Shown in pieces: positions 8,197 to 16,332 of a DNA stretch of 64,000 nucleotides (positions within the stretch are counted from its first letter, which is position 1; every line of letters starts with the position of its first letter). The DNA is from Bacillus sp. CGMCC 1.16541 (GTDB lineage: Bacteria > Bacillota > Bacilli > Bacillales > Bacillaceae_H). The translations under genes were made by a program, and so were the position numbers. Location: assembly GCF_003184905.1 (NCBI RefSeq), contig NZ_QFRU01000012.1, positions 1 through 64,000 on the forward strand, in the 5' to 3' direction. The notes under the pieces are model-generated. The model saw nothing but the letters and a program-made list of their open reading frames with translations. It ran no database searches and was not told where the DNA came from.

Positions 8197-9551
8197 ACTG
8201 ATAATGAGCATTTTTCGATACAAATATTTCCATCAGATTAGAAATGATAGGTACCCTATGCCACTTGGAGCTCATTTTTAATTTGCTCAAGTGACGTTCC
8301 ATTTGTGGTTTCACGATACACAAACTCAATGATACTGCCGATTTTTTGTTTTCTTATGCACTGAATGGCTAGGTTAAAGACAGCCTTTCTAAGGTACATC
8401 GCAAAAACATAGGTGAACTGGACAATGGTCCAAAAACGCTTAATCGCTCGTTCACTCCGGACTTGATAACCGTTAAAGCCAACCATGCCTTTGACCTGTT
8501 TAAAGTAGGTCTCGATGCTCCAGCGTTGACTGTAATACGATAAAATTTGTTCTGTTGTCAGTTCTGTATCGGTGCTTAAAAAACAACGCATATGCTTAGG
8601 TTCCATGGGATGTTCTTCCTTCCAGCACATTAATACGACACCCATATCAAGATCGTTTAAGGCACCTTCGTACCGGTAGACTCGATAAGATTCATGACCG
8701 ATTGTCACTAAATCAGTCTCTTCTTCTCTAATATAACGGGCGAATTCTTTCGCTTGAATTCGAATCCCTTGCGGATAAAGAATACGGTTTGTTTTTAAGG
8801 CACCAATCACATGAATCCCTTTTGACAACGCAACGTCAATAATGGAACCAGAGGTGTACCAACTATCACAAAGTAAGTAAACAGATGGCTGAAGCGCTGG
8901 AACACGTTTAATCATCTCTATGGAGAGTTTAATTTTACTTTCCGTTGTTTCTTTATGGAATAGCTGAAACTCGTATGGATATGCTTGGTCACCGTTTTTC
9001 AACATCAGTTGGACGACTTGATGACCCCAAACGCTTTTACCGTCTGTGTGTGAAAAGTGGTACCCGCATGATTCTGTCGGGGGGCTTGCCTGTGACGAAG
9101 GCTTGGTCTTTTCACAAATCGTGTCATCCAGTAGTAGAAAAACCGGTTCATCTTGATCCATTTTTTGAAGAATCTGTTCTTGGGTCTGTCGAAGCAGGTA
9201 GCCTTCATTCCATGAACCTTTTTTCAAGAAATGGCCAAGAGTCGTACGATGTTTCTTTTGATGACTAAACGAATGAATTTCCGTTAGTTTACCTGTAAAC
9301 CCCACACTCAACATCCCATCTATAAAGTGGGTTAAATGGTTGATGACAGGTTTTGAGAAATAAAAGGGCAGCTTCCATTTTATTAAGCCATTGTAGATTT
9401 CTTCTTGATGTGATAGTCTATTCATTGGACAAATAACGCTCCTCTGGATGGATGATTGGGTCAGAGCTTTCATTCTAAACCAGGTTTGCGTATTTGTCTT
9501 TTTTATTTTATAAGATGGAAATATTTTGAACTGAATTTACTCATTATCAGT
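8197..9551 (-). mobile_element. IS4/IS701-like insertion sequence
   Basis: One transposase gene flanked by inverted repeats. The outer 12 bases ACTGATAATGAG are perfectly inverted at 9540-9551, and a second block ATATTTCCATC is shared further inside. Length is about 1.35 kb. Target duplication is not clear at these limits. Confidence 0.8.
8256..9473 (-). CDS. IS4/IS701-family DDE transposase
   Basis: 405 residues, full length for the group. DDE residues can be assigned to LLLDDTICEK (about 115), LLCDSWYTSGS (about 200) and the C-terminal YSQRWSIETYFKQVKG, the Y-x2-R-x3-E-x6-K signature. The frame is intact from start to stop. It is flanked by its inverted repeats, so the copy may be functional. 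No clear Shine-Dalgarno is seen, as usual for transposases with low expression. Confidence 0.88.
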   Translation of the reverse strand: MKALTQSSIQRSVICPMNRLSHQEEIYNGLIKWKLPFYFSKPVINHLTHFIDGMLSVGFTGKLTEIHSFSHQKKHRTTLGHFLKKGSWNEGYLLRQTQEQILQKMDQDEPVFLLLDDTICEKTKPSSQASPPTESCGYHFSHTDGKSVWGHQVVQLMLKNGDQAYPYEFQLFHKETTESKIKLSIEMIKRVPALQPSVYLLCDSWYTSGSIIDVALSKGIHVIGALKTNRILYPQGIRIQAKEFARYIREEETDLVTIGHESYRVYRYEGALNDLDMGVVLMCWKEEHPMEPKHMRCFLSTDTELTTEQILSYYSQRWSIETYFKQVKGMVGFNGYQVRSERAIKRFWTIVQFTYVFAMYLRKAVFNLAIQCIRKQKIGSIIEFVYRETTNGTSLEQIKNELQVA

Positions 9552-10017
9552 TAATTTAAAGATATAATGGAGCATATGAGAAGTGGGAAAAATTACTCGT
9601 CAAAAGCAAGAGGTAACTCGTACATGTCTAAAAAGAAAACAGAAGCATAATCAGCATTTTCTTTTGAACGTAATGATAATATTAATATCTTTCTGCATAC
9701 TAATCCTTTTAGTAAACCAATTAATAAGATAAGAAGAGCAAGCTTTATAAGTTGTTATTGTTATCATTCGGTTTTGATGCAAGGAGTACTTCAAACATAA
9801 CTGTGCTAAAAGATTTTAATCCTAACATAGATTGAGCTCAGCTTTTTATATATCGGTGATGTTATTCAAGAATTTAACTTGCTTTAATTGGATGCCTTCA
9901 GGCATCTTTTTTTCGTTCTTTCATTCTTCAATCACCATAGGATAGGCTGAATTCTTTTCTACTGTGATATAAAGAGACCGCAAAGCTTTATAAAAAAGCG
10001 TTTCGCAGTCTTCTTAT
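9552..10017. other. Intergenic region with terminator
   Basis: No gene is supported. A strong terminator (GATGCC-TTCA-GGCATC with T-run, 9891-9913) is the only clear element. A 25-codon frame starting near 9576 lacks a ribosome binding site. Confidence 0.5.
9891..9913 (+). terminator. Rho-independent terminator
   Basis: Six-base stem GATGCC / GGCATC with a tetraloop, followed by seven T residues. It belongs to an unknown rightward transcript. Confidence 0.7.
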
Positions 10018-10248
10018 CTACATCCAAAAATCTTCGTATGTCACATCGTTATCTACATATTTACGTAATGCTTTTAGAATGGCATTCACTTTATCTGTTG
10101 TAGGTGTATATTCCTTTTCTACACACATTCTACTAATCATTGTTTGGCTTACGTATTTATTTGTCCATTTATGCAATTCCGATTGAGGAATATCATATTT
10201 GTGAAGGAATTTACCTAGTTTTGTTTTAGCTTTCTCTTGCCAAAGCAT
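10018..10248 (-). CDS. Small Xre/Cro-like HTH protein
   Basis: 76 residues, nearly all helix-turn-helix: an N-terminal helix (KLGKFLHKYDIPQSELHKW), then VSQTMISRMCVEKEYTPTTDKVNAILKALR. It resembles small plasmid or phage Cro/CI-type regulators. It is divergent from the gene at 10491, and a 20-bp dyad (AGACGTC-N6-GACGTCT) lies in the shared intergenic region and is a likely operator. Confidence 0.75.
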   Translation of the reverse strand: MLWQEKAKTKLGKFLHKYDIPQSELHKWTNKYVSQTMISRMCVEKEYTPTTDKVNAILKALRKYVDNDVTYEDFWM

Positions 10249-10387
10249 TGCAATCAGCTCCTATAACGAATTTACTGAATAGTCCTATTGTGTTCAAATT
10301 CTTTTAAATTTAAACATAGTTTTCAATTCTAAAAAAAGATTTCAAATTTAGGATTAATCGTAACCTGTATCTCATATACTCTATTAA

Positions 10388-10407
10388 AGACGTCAATGCA
10401 GACGTCT
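10388..10407. promoter_or_regulatory. 20-bp dyad operator candidate
   Basis: AGACGTC, six bases, GACGTCT: a perfect 7-bp inverted repeat between the small Xre-like gene and the rightward gene at 10491. A likely binding site for the neighbouring regulator. Confidence 0.5.
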
Positions 10408-10490
10408 ATCTTATATCAAAAAGGAAAAAAGATGATGTTTATTTTACTAGGTTAGAAAGTAAGGAAAGTTAAAATAGGGGGTGTATGTAT

Positions 10491-10973
10491 ATGTATCGTC
10501 CTACAGTACGTTATCATGACATTTACCGTAGATATGTAGATTCCTTATTTAAGGCAACTACATTAGACAGAAATCAAATTTTCCGGCTAGCATTATTTAC
10601 AGCAGCACATAATCCAGATTTTATTACGTTATTAAAAGAATACAAACGTAAAGACGTCCCTCTCCCCTCCCCTCAATGGAGCCACTTTATGGATGGTTTA
10701 TGGCTAGAGACTGATGTAGAAATTGAAGAGGAGGGAAGAAGAGGAAATGATAACCCAAAAGGAGCAAGAGCGTCTTCAAATGATAGTGAAGTATTTGGAA
10801 CACCAGGAATTAGCGAATCAATATCACAATCAAATTTTGTACCAAATGAATCAAAGTACATCACATCCAGTGCAAAGGAGCAGCATAGACGTCAGCAACA
10901 GAGATCGAGATCTGAAAGGAAGGTTCCTCCCATACGATTATCCAACGGAGGAATTAAGCTCGACCTTAGATAA
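10491..10973 (+). CDS. Unknown plasmid protein (overlaps next gene)
   Basis: Start at ATG 10491 has AGGGGG nine bases upstream; ATG 10485 is possible but only three bases from it. The first ~80 residues look like a real folded domain (VRYHDIYRRYVDSLFKATTL, IFRLALFTAAHNPDFITLLK). After about residue 85 the product becomes Ser/Asn/Arg-rich and disordered, exactly where the next frame begins. The tail may therefore be an artefact of a frameshift in the purine tract near 10725-10745. No family is recognised. Confidence 0.55.
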   Translation: MYRPTVRYHDIYRRYVDSLFKATTLDRNQIFRLALFTAAHNPDFITLLKEYKRKDVPLPSPQWSHFMDGLWLETDVEIEEEGRRGNDNPKGARASSNDSEVFGTPGISESISQSNFVPNESKYITSSAKEQHRRQQQRSRSERKVPPIRLSNGGIKLDLR

Positions 10974-11121
10974 AGAAGTAGACGTACGTCATATTGTATT
11001 AAAACCGATTAAAGGGTCTTATAACAGTTACACCATAGATGAAAAGAAACAGAGGGATTGGAGTGGAAACGTTTATTTAAGTTGTTTTGTCATTATTCTA
11101 GCCATTGCTTTTTTTACTTGA
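10747..11121 (+). CDS. Unknown protein with C-terminal membrane anchor
   Basis: 124 residues from ATG 10747, with GAGGAGGG about 10 bases upstream (TTG at 10723 is an alternative). It has a helical N-terminus (EQERLQMIVKYLEHQELANQ) and ends with a single hydrophobic segment (VYLSCFVIILAIAFF), like a tail-anchored protein. It overlaps the preceding gene by 227 bp in another frame. Either the genes overlap or an indel has split one gene. Function is unknown. Confidence 0.6.
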   Translation: MITQKEQERLQMIVKYLEHQELANQYHNQILYQMNQSTSHPVQRSSIDVSNRDRDLKGRFLPYDYPTEELSSTLDKEVDVRHIVLKPIKGSYNSYTIDEKKQRDWSGNVYLSCFVIILAIAFFT

Positions 11122-11177
11122 CGTCAATCAGAATATTGTCGAGATTTTACGAATAGATATATAGCATGAATACAGAT

Positions 11178-11218
11178 AAGACCGCCTTGTATACTAAGCA
11201 TATTGGGCGGTCTTTGCT
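11178..11218 (+). terminator. Terminator after the tail-anchored protein gene
   Basis: Stem AAGACCGCC / GGGCGGTCTT with an 18-base loop followed by a short T-run. Confidence 0.65.
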
Positions 11219-11257
11219 ACGGGTATTCATATCATTTTTGATAAAGGATATAAAGAT

Positions 11258-11310
11258 AAAAAGTATCGACCTTTGCATTCCATCTAGGGATTTATAGGCC
11301 GATACTTTTT
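11258..11310 (-). terminator. Terminator of the par operon
   Basis: Inverted repeat AAAAGTATCG / CGATACTTTT just downstream of the leftward parR-like gene, with A/T runs on both sides. Confidence 0.6.
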
Positions 11311-11312
11311 AT

Positions 11313-11687
11313 TTAAAAGTCATTATATTCTTCTAAATCATCATCATCTAACGAACCAGATACTTTTTCTAAATCTGCTACTTTTCCTTCTTTAACTTGA
11401 CGATTTTCTATAAGTTTATCGTCCATAATTGTCTGTTCACGTTGCAATACGTTCGTTTGAGCTAATTGTTTAAGCTCTTTTAACTCATTGTTGATATGTT
11501 CAAGCAGTTCCTCTGCTCTACGCCCTGTTACGATTTGTTTTGCAGGTGTTCGATGAATATCTTGGAGAATTAAAGATGAAATATAATCTCCTAATTTTCG
11601 AGACTTAGCATGTTTCGCGAGTACGTCATAGACTTCATCACTTAATTGGTTAGTTTTTATCGTAAAGGCGTTCTGACGCTCTGACAT
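11313..11687 (-). CDS. ParR/AlfB-like centromere-binding protein (inferred)
   Basis: 124 residues from ATG 11687 (AGGTGA five bases upstream). The N-terminal ~50 residues fit a ribbon-helix-helix DNA-binding fold (RQNAFTIKTNQLSDEVYDVL then SRKLGDYISSLIL). The rest is a coiled coil and an acidic tail (SGSLDDDDLEEYNDF). It follows the actin-like gene by eight bases, the classic place for the ParR/AlfB adaptor. That adaptor binds centromere repeats and caps ParM filaments. The acidic C-terminus is typical of the filament-contacting part. Assignment rests on position and fold. Confidence 0.7.
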   Translation of the reverse strand: MSERQNAFTIKTNQLSDEVYDVLAKHAKSRKLGDYISSLILQDIHRTPAKQIVTGRRAEELLEHINNELKELKQLAQTNVLQREQTIMDDKLIENRQVKEGKVADLEKVSGSLDDDDLEEYNDF

Positions 11688-11704
11688 GGTTATCACCTAC
11701 GCTG

Positions 11705-12886
11705 TTAGGATTGTACAACTTTCTTTTCAGCTTGTTTCTTTTGAAGATAACCAATGCTTCGAATCTCTAAACCAAATAGATTTAAGTATCGGCTATCTTC
11801 TGGTACTTTATGATATTTCTCTGTACGTTCTTCACCAATTTTTTCACTCATACTTGCCATAATGGCTACTTCTAGTGTTGGAGCAACACCACCACTGTAT
11901 ACATACTTACGAATTTTATTTGCTGGTGGTGGTGCCACATCATTTAACTTCGCTAGTAAGATTTCTACGTAGTCTTTTAAAGAAGAGGTGATTTGAGCTG
12001 TTAAATCAATAGACTCACCCGTATTTTCATTTTTTAACTCGAATTTTTGTTTCGTGTAGTTATCTAAAATAAATTGGTCAAACGCACGTAAATCGGTAAA
12101 CAACTCTGGGAATTTCTCTTTACGTAATTTATCAATATGTGCTAAATACGGAATTCCCTCAATACTTTGAAACGATTCACGGCTATTTGCAGCCTTTAAC
12201 CCTTCTGGCAATATGACCACATCAATGGATCCACCACCAATATCAACCATAACAGTTTCGCACTCTACATATTCTTTCGCATCCTCACGATCTTGAAGGG
12301 TTAAATCTTTCTTTAAAGCAAAACGAGCTATTTCACCTTCTTTTAAGCATGCACTTTCTTGAACAGAGACATTTAATGTCTTTTCAAAACCTGGTGTATG
12401 AATATGGAAAGTATGATCACCTACAAAACGATTAGCCATTGCTTTTTGAGCTGCACCAAATGTATTTTCCTTTTTTAACAACCAGATTGGCAGCATAGTA
12501 GAGAAATAGTCAATTTCAATACTATTATCTTTTTGATCTTTGGCATGTAATGCGTGATAATACGCAATTGCAGCTAAAAATGTGATGTAGGGAATATGGC
12601 TTGTGATTTTATTATGTAAACGATTAATATGATTATTTGCTAATTGTTGACTTGCAGCAATATTTCCTACTAAGAAATAACGCTCTTTCTCTTCATTTTC
12701 AAGCGTTGTAGAAAGTAAGATGCGCTTTTTAAATTCTTCTGGTGCCGTCACAGCATCTGTAAAGAAGGAATCAGCTGCTTCTTTTTGGAGTTCTACAACA
12801 TTCGTCGGAAAGTCAAATAAGTACCCGTCTATAATATTCATATCAACGGAATTTCCACAGTCTTTATTAAAACGTGCTATTTTCAT
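11705..12886 (-). CDS. ParM/Alp-type actin-like plasmid segregation ATPase
   Basis: 393 residues of the actin/Hsp70 fold. The phosphate-2 motif is clear (VMVDIGGGSIDVVIL, about residue 220) and the adenosine motif follows (YVYSGGVAPTLEVAI, about 340). The N-terminal phosphate-1 loop is KDCGNSVDMNI. Members polymerise with ATP and push plasmid copies apart. The downstream gene encodes the likely adaptor, and four GTTGAACT-type repeats lie immediately upstream. This gives a complete type II partition locus: parC-parM-parR. Confidence 0.85.
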   Translation of the reverse strand: MKIARFNKDCGNSVDMNIIDGYLFDFPTNVVELQKEAADSFFTDAVTAPEEFKKRILLSTTLENEEKERYFLVGNIAASQQLANNHINRLHNKITSHIPYITFLAAIAYYHALHAKDQKDNSIEIDYFSTMLPIWLLKKENTFGAAQKAMANRFVGDHTFHIHTPGFEKTLNVSVQESACLKEGEIARFALKKDLTLQDREDAKEYVECETVMVDIGGGSIDVVILPEGLKAANSRESFQSIEGIPYLAHIDKLRKEKFPELFTDLRAFDQFILDNYTKQKFELKNENTGESIDLTAQITSSLKDYVEILLAKLNDVAPPPANKIRKYVYSGGVAPTLEVAIMASMSEKIGEERTEKYHKVPEDSRYLNLFGLEIRSIGYLQKKQAEKKVVQS

Positions 12887-12906
12887 CTCTATACACCTCT
12901 TTTTTA

Positions 12907-13025
12907 AGTTGAACTTCTGTTGAACTAATTATACAAGAACACCAGTAGATTATCAATACATTAGTTGAACTTATAAAATAAAAAAATATTACTATATCAA
13001 CGAAAAAATTCATTTAGTTGAACTT
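12907..13025. repeat. parC-like centromere repeats (copy 2)
   Basis: Four direct copies of (A/T)GTTGAACT(T/A) at 12907, 12918, 12963 and 13016, in AT-rich DNA upstream of the parM-like gene. Spacings are 11, 45 and 53 bp. They could be both centromere and autoregulatory operator, as for ParR-type proteins. A diverged copy of the right part occurs at 5211-5279. Confidence 0.7.
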
Positions 13026-13184
13026 ATGTACATTCACTAAAAGGTGATATAATATATCTATAAAGAATAGGAAATTCACAAGTCGATTATAATGAGAGAG
13101 AAGTAAGATAAAAAACCTTTCATACAACATATTTAATGAGTTGCCACAGATTAAATTAAAAAGCAGCATCTACTCTCAGTCATT

Positions 13185-13206
13185 GAAATAAAATTTGCTA
13201 CAATAG
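13185..13206 (+). promoter_or_regulatory. Promoter of mntA-hepT (22-bp repeat, copy 2)
   Basis: Extended -10 TGCTACAAT ends about 30 bp upstream of the mntA start. No good -35 is visible, as expected for an extended -10 promoter. The 22 bases are identical to 5443-5464. Confidence 0.55.
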
Positions 13207-13232
13207 ATATAGGTAACTAAGGGAGTGATTTC

Positions 13233-13640
13233 ATGGATCGCCAGATTGTTCAATCTATTACTGACTTTTTACATACCCACATAGACCCTTCCTTTATCAT
13301 CGTATTTGGGTCGTTTGCAAAAGGAACAACCCATCAAGAAAGTGATATTGATATTGGTTTTTATGTAAAGCATAAAAAATTAGAGAAATACGAAATTTTT
13401 ATGTTAGCTCAAGAGTTAGCAACTATATTAAAAAGAGAAGTTGATTTAGTGAATATCGCAGAAGCTTCTACGGTTTTTCAAGCTCAAATTTATATGACTG
13501 GAACAGTTATTTATTCAAATGATGATAGGTTGCGTATGAGTGAACAAATGAAAGCCTTAAAAATGTACGCAAAATTAAATGAGGAACGAAAAGATATATT
13601 AAAGAAAGTAGATGAAAGTGGGAGTATTTATGAGAAATGA
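13233..13640 (+). CDS. mntA: MntA-type nucleotidyltransferase antitoxin
   Basis: 135 residues with the MNT signature GSFAKGTTHQESDIDIGFY (GS-x10-D-x-D) and a third acidic residue in REVDLVN. In HepT-MntA (type VII) modules this enzyme transfers AMP groups onto a Tyr of the HEPN toxin and silences it. AGGGAG lies nine bases before the ATG. It overlaps hepT by 11 bp, so translation is coupled. Order antitoxin-toxin is usual for the family. Confidence 0.88.
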   Translation: MDRQIVQSITDFLHTHIDPSFIIVFGSFAKGTTHQESDIDIGFYVKHKKLEKYEIFMLAQELATILKREVDLVNIAEASTVFQAQIYMTGTVIYSNDDRLRMSEQMKALKMYAKLNEERKDILKKVDESGSIYEK

Positions 13641-14034
13641 TGTTATTTTAAACAAAATTAGTGTAATTGAAAGATGTAACAAGCGTATTCTGGAAGTATA
13701 CCAACAGGACCCTAAAAACTTACTGGATTATACAAAACAAGACTCCATTATTTTAAATATTCAACGTGCATGTGAAGCTTGTATTGATCTAGCCATGCAC
13801 ATTGTTGCTGAAGAACGTTTAGGCCTACCTCAAACGAGCAGAGAAGCTTTTGATATGTTAGAGTCACAATCTATTATAACAAGTGAAATTTCTTACAGGA
13901 TGAAAGCAATGGTAGGTTTTCGTAATATTGCAGTGCATGATTATCAAGCAATCAATCAAGACATCTTACAAAAGATCTTAGATAAACATTTAGATGACTT
14001 TACTACTTATACAAAGCAAATTCTTAATTATTGA
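13630..14034 (+). CDS. hepT: HepT-type HEPN ribonuclease toxin
   Basis: 134 residues from ATG 13630, chosen because GTGGGAG lies seven bases upstream and the frame then overlaps mntA by 11 bp. The HEPN motif R-x4-H-x-Y is intact in FRNIAVHDYQ (about residue 97). The Tyr is the known AMPylation target in the family. The toxin cleaves RNA when unmodified. The pair probably stabilises the plasmid. Confidence 0.88.
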   Translation: MRNDVILNKISVIERCNKRILEVYQQDPKNLLDYTKQDSIILNIQRACEACIDLAMHIVAEERLGLPQTSREAFDMLESQSIITSEISYRMKAMVGFRNIAVHDYQAINQDILQKILDKHLDDFTTYTKQILNY

Positions 14035-14154
14035 TTAAAAAACCTTAAACTTTTTGTTTATTTGATAACGGCTATTTTAAGTGGCACTGGTATACTTTGC
14101 TTATGGAGATTACCTCTTTCTTTACTCCTGTATCTGTATCCGTAGGATAAAAAA

Positions 14155-14187
14155 AAAGAAATGTATTGTAGCATTTCTTTTTTTTTA
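14155..14187 (+). terminator. Terminator of mntA-hepT
   Basis: Stem AAAAGAAATG / CATTTCTTTT followed by a long T-run, about 120 bp after hepT. Confidence 0.7.
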
Positions 14188-14292
14188 TTAAATACCTGAT
14201 ATATATATAAGTTTGATTTTAATTTCCGACGTGCTTATTTTTAAAAAAATGCGTCCATACTGTTCCTAAGATAATCATAAGGGAGTAGATGG

Positions 14293-14838
14293 ATGATGAA
14301 AGTTCTACGTATTACAAATGACCATGGATGGACACCTGCTGACTTACGTCAATACGAAAAAACCATTCAAAACGTGAAAATGAGACAACGCGTCATGACG
14401 ATTCGGCTCATCATGGAACGCTATACAGGAAAAGAAGTATCTCAGCTTTTGAATCTTCACCGTGAAACCGTGTCTATCTATGTCAAAACCTTTAATCAAT
14501 ATGGGATGGATGGTTTAGTCACCCGTCAGTATTCTACCGGTAAACCTGCTTATTTAACCCAAGAAGAAAAAGAAGAACTTCGACGCATGATCTTAGAAAG
14601 TACACCGGAAAAAGAAGGATTTGGGATTGACGCTAACTGGGATACACGTGTGATTCAACATGTCATCTACGAAAAATTTTCAGTCACCATGAGTCGAAGT
14701 GGCATTTATCGAATGTTGACGGGCATGGGATTGAGTTACACTAGACCTACTTATACCTTAGCAAAGGCGGATCAAAACGAACAAAAGCAATTCCTGCAAG
14801 ACATGGAGATGGTAAAAAAAACCTCTCGGGCGATATGA
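14293..14838 (+). CDS. IS630-family transposase, N-terminal HTH part
   Basis: 181 residues with HTH domains (GKEVSQLLNLHRETVSIYVKT, then the winged part to GLSYTRPTYT). AGGGAG precedes the ATG by seven bases. The frame ends shortly after a run of eight A residues (14814-14821). At that run a -1 shift could join it to the following DDE frame, as is common in IS630 elements. Confidence 0.85.
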   Translation: MMKVLRITNDHGWTPADLRQYEKTIQNVKMRQRVMTIRLIMERYTGKEVSQLLNLHRETVSIYVKTFNQYGMDGLVTRQYSTGKPAYLTQEEKEELRRMILESTPEKEGFGIDANWDTRVIQHVIYEKFSVTMSRSGIYRMLTGMGLSYTRPTYTLAKADQNEQKQFLQDMEMVKKTSRAI

Positions 14839-15362
14839 TTTTACTTTATGAAGATGAAAGTCGAATCCACGCCTATCAAGCTTTACGATCCACATGGTTT
14901 CAAAAAGGGAAACAAAAACAAGTCCCTACTTTTGGGCACCATGCAGCTGTTAGTCTATTTGGAGCTGTCAATGTCTTAAATGGCGACTTTCTCTGCCAAG
15001 TAGCTGACAATTGTAAAGCCCCAGCTTTTCATTCCTTTATGAAGTATGTGCTCGACTATTACCCAAATAAAGTCATCATTATGGTGTTGGATCGTGCTCG
15101 TATTCATGATGCAAAAGAGTTACAGCCCTTTTTTGAACAGCATGAGGATCGACTCATTCGTTTCTTTCTGCCGAAGTACTCGCCCAATTTGAACCCCGTT
15201 GAACGGATTTGGAAATGGCTGAAAGAAACCGTCATCCAAAATCGATTCCATCCTAACAAAGCAGCTATTCAAGAGTCTGTTTCTTCTTTTCTAGCTTTTT
15301 TGGAGGGGGCATCTGAGCAAATTTTAAAAAGAATAGCCGGTGTTCATATGCCGGATTATTAA
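14835..15362 (+). CDS. IS630-family transposase, DDE catalytic part
   Basis: 175 residues with the DDE_3 catalytic core: LLYEDESRIHAY, IMVLDRARIHDA, and YSPNLNPVERIWKWLKE. The ATG overlaps the end of the first frame by four bases. The protein lacks its own DNA-binding domain, so activity should require fusion through slippage at the A8 run or interaction with the first product. Confidence 0.88.
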   Translation: MILLYEDESRIHAYQALRSTWFQKGKQKQVPTFGHHAAVSLFGAVNVLNGDFLCQVADNCKAPAFHSFMKYVLDYYPNKVIIMVLDRARIHDAKELQPFFEQHEDRLIRFFLPKYSPNLNPVERIWKWLKETVIQNRFHPNKAAIQESVSSFLAFLEGASEQILKRIAGVHMPDY

Positions 15363-15420
15363 GTAAAACTTATATAATTCTAAAGGCAAAACCACTTGAT
15401 TCATGTTATAATCTTTAAAC

Positions 15421-15490
15421 ATAAGGACCCTTCTTTCCGATAAGATTTTGTGTGGTAACTTTATTTTATCAGAAGTGGTCCTTATTTTAA
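15421..15490. terminator. Imperfect hairpin (ATAAGGACC...GGTCCTTAT)
   Basis: Nine-base perfect outer stem with a further GATAA/TTATC inner pairing and a T-rich tail. It lies just outside the IS630 right end and may be a relic terminator of a removed gene. Confidence 0.45.
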
Positions 15491-15503
15491 TGTAAAAATA
15501 AAC

Positions 15504-15550
15504 AAAGCCGGTGAAATTTTACTCGTCGTAAAATTTCACCGGCTTTTTCG
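15504..15550 (+). terminator. Strong hairpin terminator
   Basis: A 19-bp perfect inverted repeat beginning AAAGCCGGTGAAATTTTAC, with a five-base loop, followed by T5. It insulates the DUF4238 gene from upstream transcription. Confidence 0.75.
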
Positions 15551-15710
15551 GTTCAGAGGAGGGTTTTGTCCCAGCCTCTTTTTTATATATTTTATGGTCT
15601 AATTGAATAATTTTAATTACAAATTTGACACTTTGTGTAAAAATATACTAAAGAAATACTATAAAAGTATTGTACTCTCAACGGTGATATAGGTAGGGGA
15701 TGGAAGTTAT

Positions 15711-16225
15711 ATGTCGAATCAAATAAAAAGGCGTCAGCATTATGTACCTCAGTTCTATTTACGACAATTCGCTTTTAAGAAAAAAGGAAAGAATCACTTT
15801 GTACATTATTATGACAAGATCTTATCAAAGGAATGGACAGACAATGTTAAAAATGTAGCAGAAGAACATAAGCTTTATAATGTTTCTGCACAAATGTTTA
15901 AAGAAAAATTCGGTTTATCTGTGCATGAAGGTTACCAGGAGCAAGAACTAGAAAACACTTTCGGTGTTTTAGAAGGTGAATGGTCATCTGTTTTTAAAGT
16001 AATACATGATAGATATAAAGACGCCAAAGAGAAAAATGCATATCCTAAACCGTTTCTGGACGATAAAGAGAAGGAAAGTCTAAGTAAATTTATAGCTCAT
16101 CAAGCAATTAGAACTCCATCTTGGTGGAAGAAAGCTAATACAATAGCAAGATTTTTATCAGATCAAGATAAAATATTTTCACAACTATTTGAAGATTTCA
16201 ATTATGATAATTTAATGTTTTATAT
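15711..16225 (+). pseudogene. DUF4238-type protein gene, 3' end removed by the Tn3 element
   Basis: The first 171 codons encode a DUF4238-like protein, recognisable by the N-terminal RRQHYVPQFYLRQF and FVHYYDKIL. DUF4238 proteins are of unknown function. The coding sequence runs straight into the transposon terminal repeat at 16226, and the frame then stops 12 codons inside it (16262). Family members are usually longer, and no matching 3' part is found at the other transposon end. The remnant is therefore probably inactive. Confidence 0.75.
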
Positions 16226-16262
16226 GGGGTCCAGAGCAAAAAACGCGAATTTTGTACGCTAA
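16226..16262 (+). repeat. Tn3 terminal inverted repeat, left
   Basis: 37 bases from GGGGTCCAGAGC to TACGCTAA, paired with 37853-37889. Confidence 0.92.
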
Positions 16263-16272
16263 AGCAAATATC

Positions 16273-16328
16273 ATTATAAAACTAGTCGATATTCTGTACA
16301 CTAAGAGAATATCGGCTAGTTTTATAAT
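16273..16328. terminator. Long subterminal hairpin/terminator
   Basis: A 23-bp stem with one mismatch (ATTATAAAACTAG...CTAGTTTTATAAT) around the loop GTACACTAAG. It lies directly after the left terminal repeat and just downstream of the leftward ligase-like gene, so it probably terminates that transcript. Its core GATATTCTGTACACTAAG is repeated inverted at the right transposon end. Confidence 0.7.
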
Positions 16329-16332
16329 GAGC

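Larger units (their letters stand above)
14204..15376 (+). mobile_element. IS630-family insertion sequence
   Basis: Two transposase frames bounded by 16-bp terminal repeats (TATATAAGTTTGATTT at 14204 and, inverted, TATATAAGTTTTACTT at 15361-15376; 14/16 identical). TA dinucleotides sit at each end, the usual IS630 target. Confidence 0.85.
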
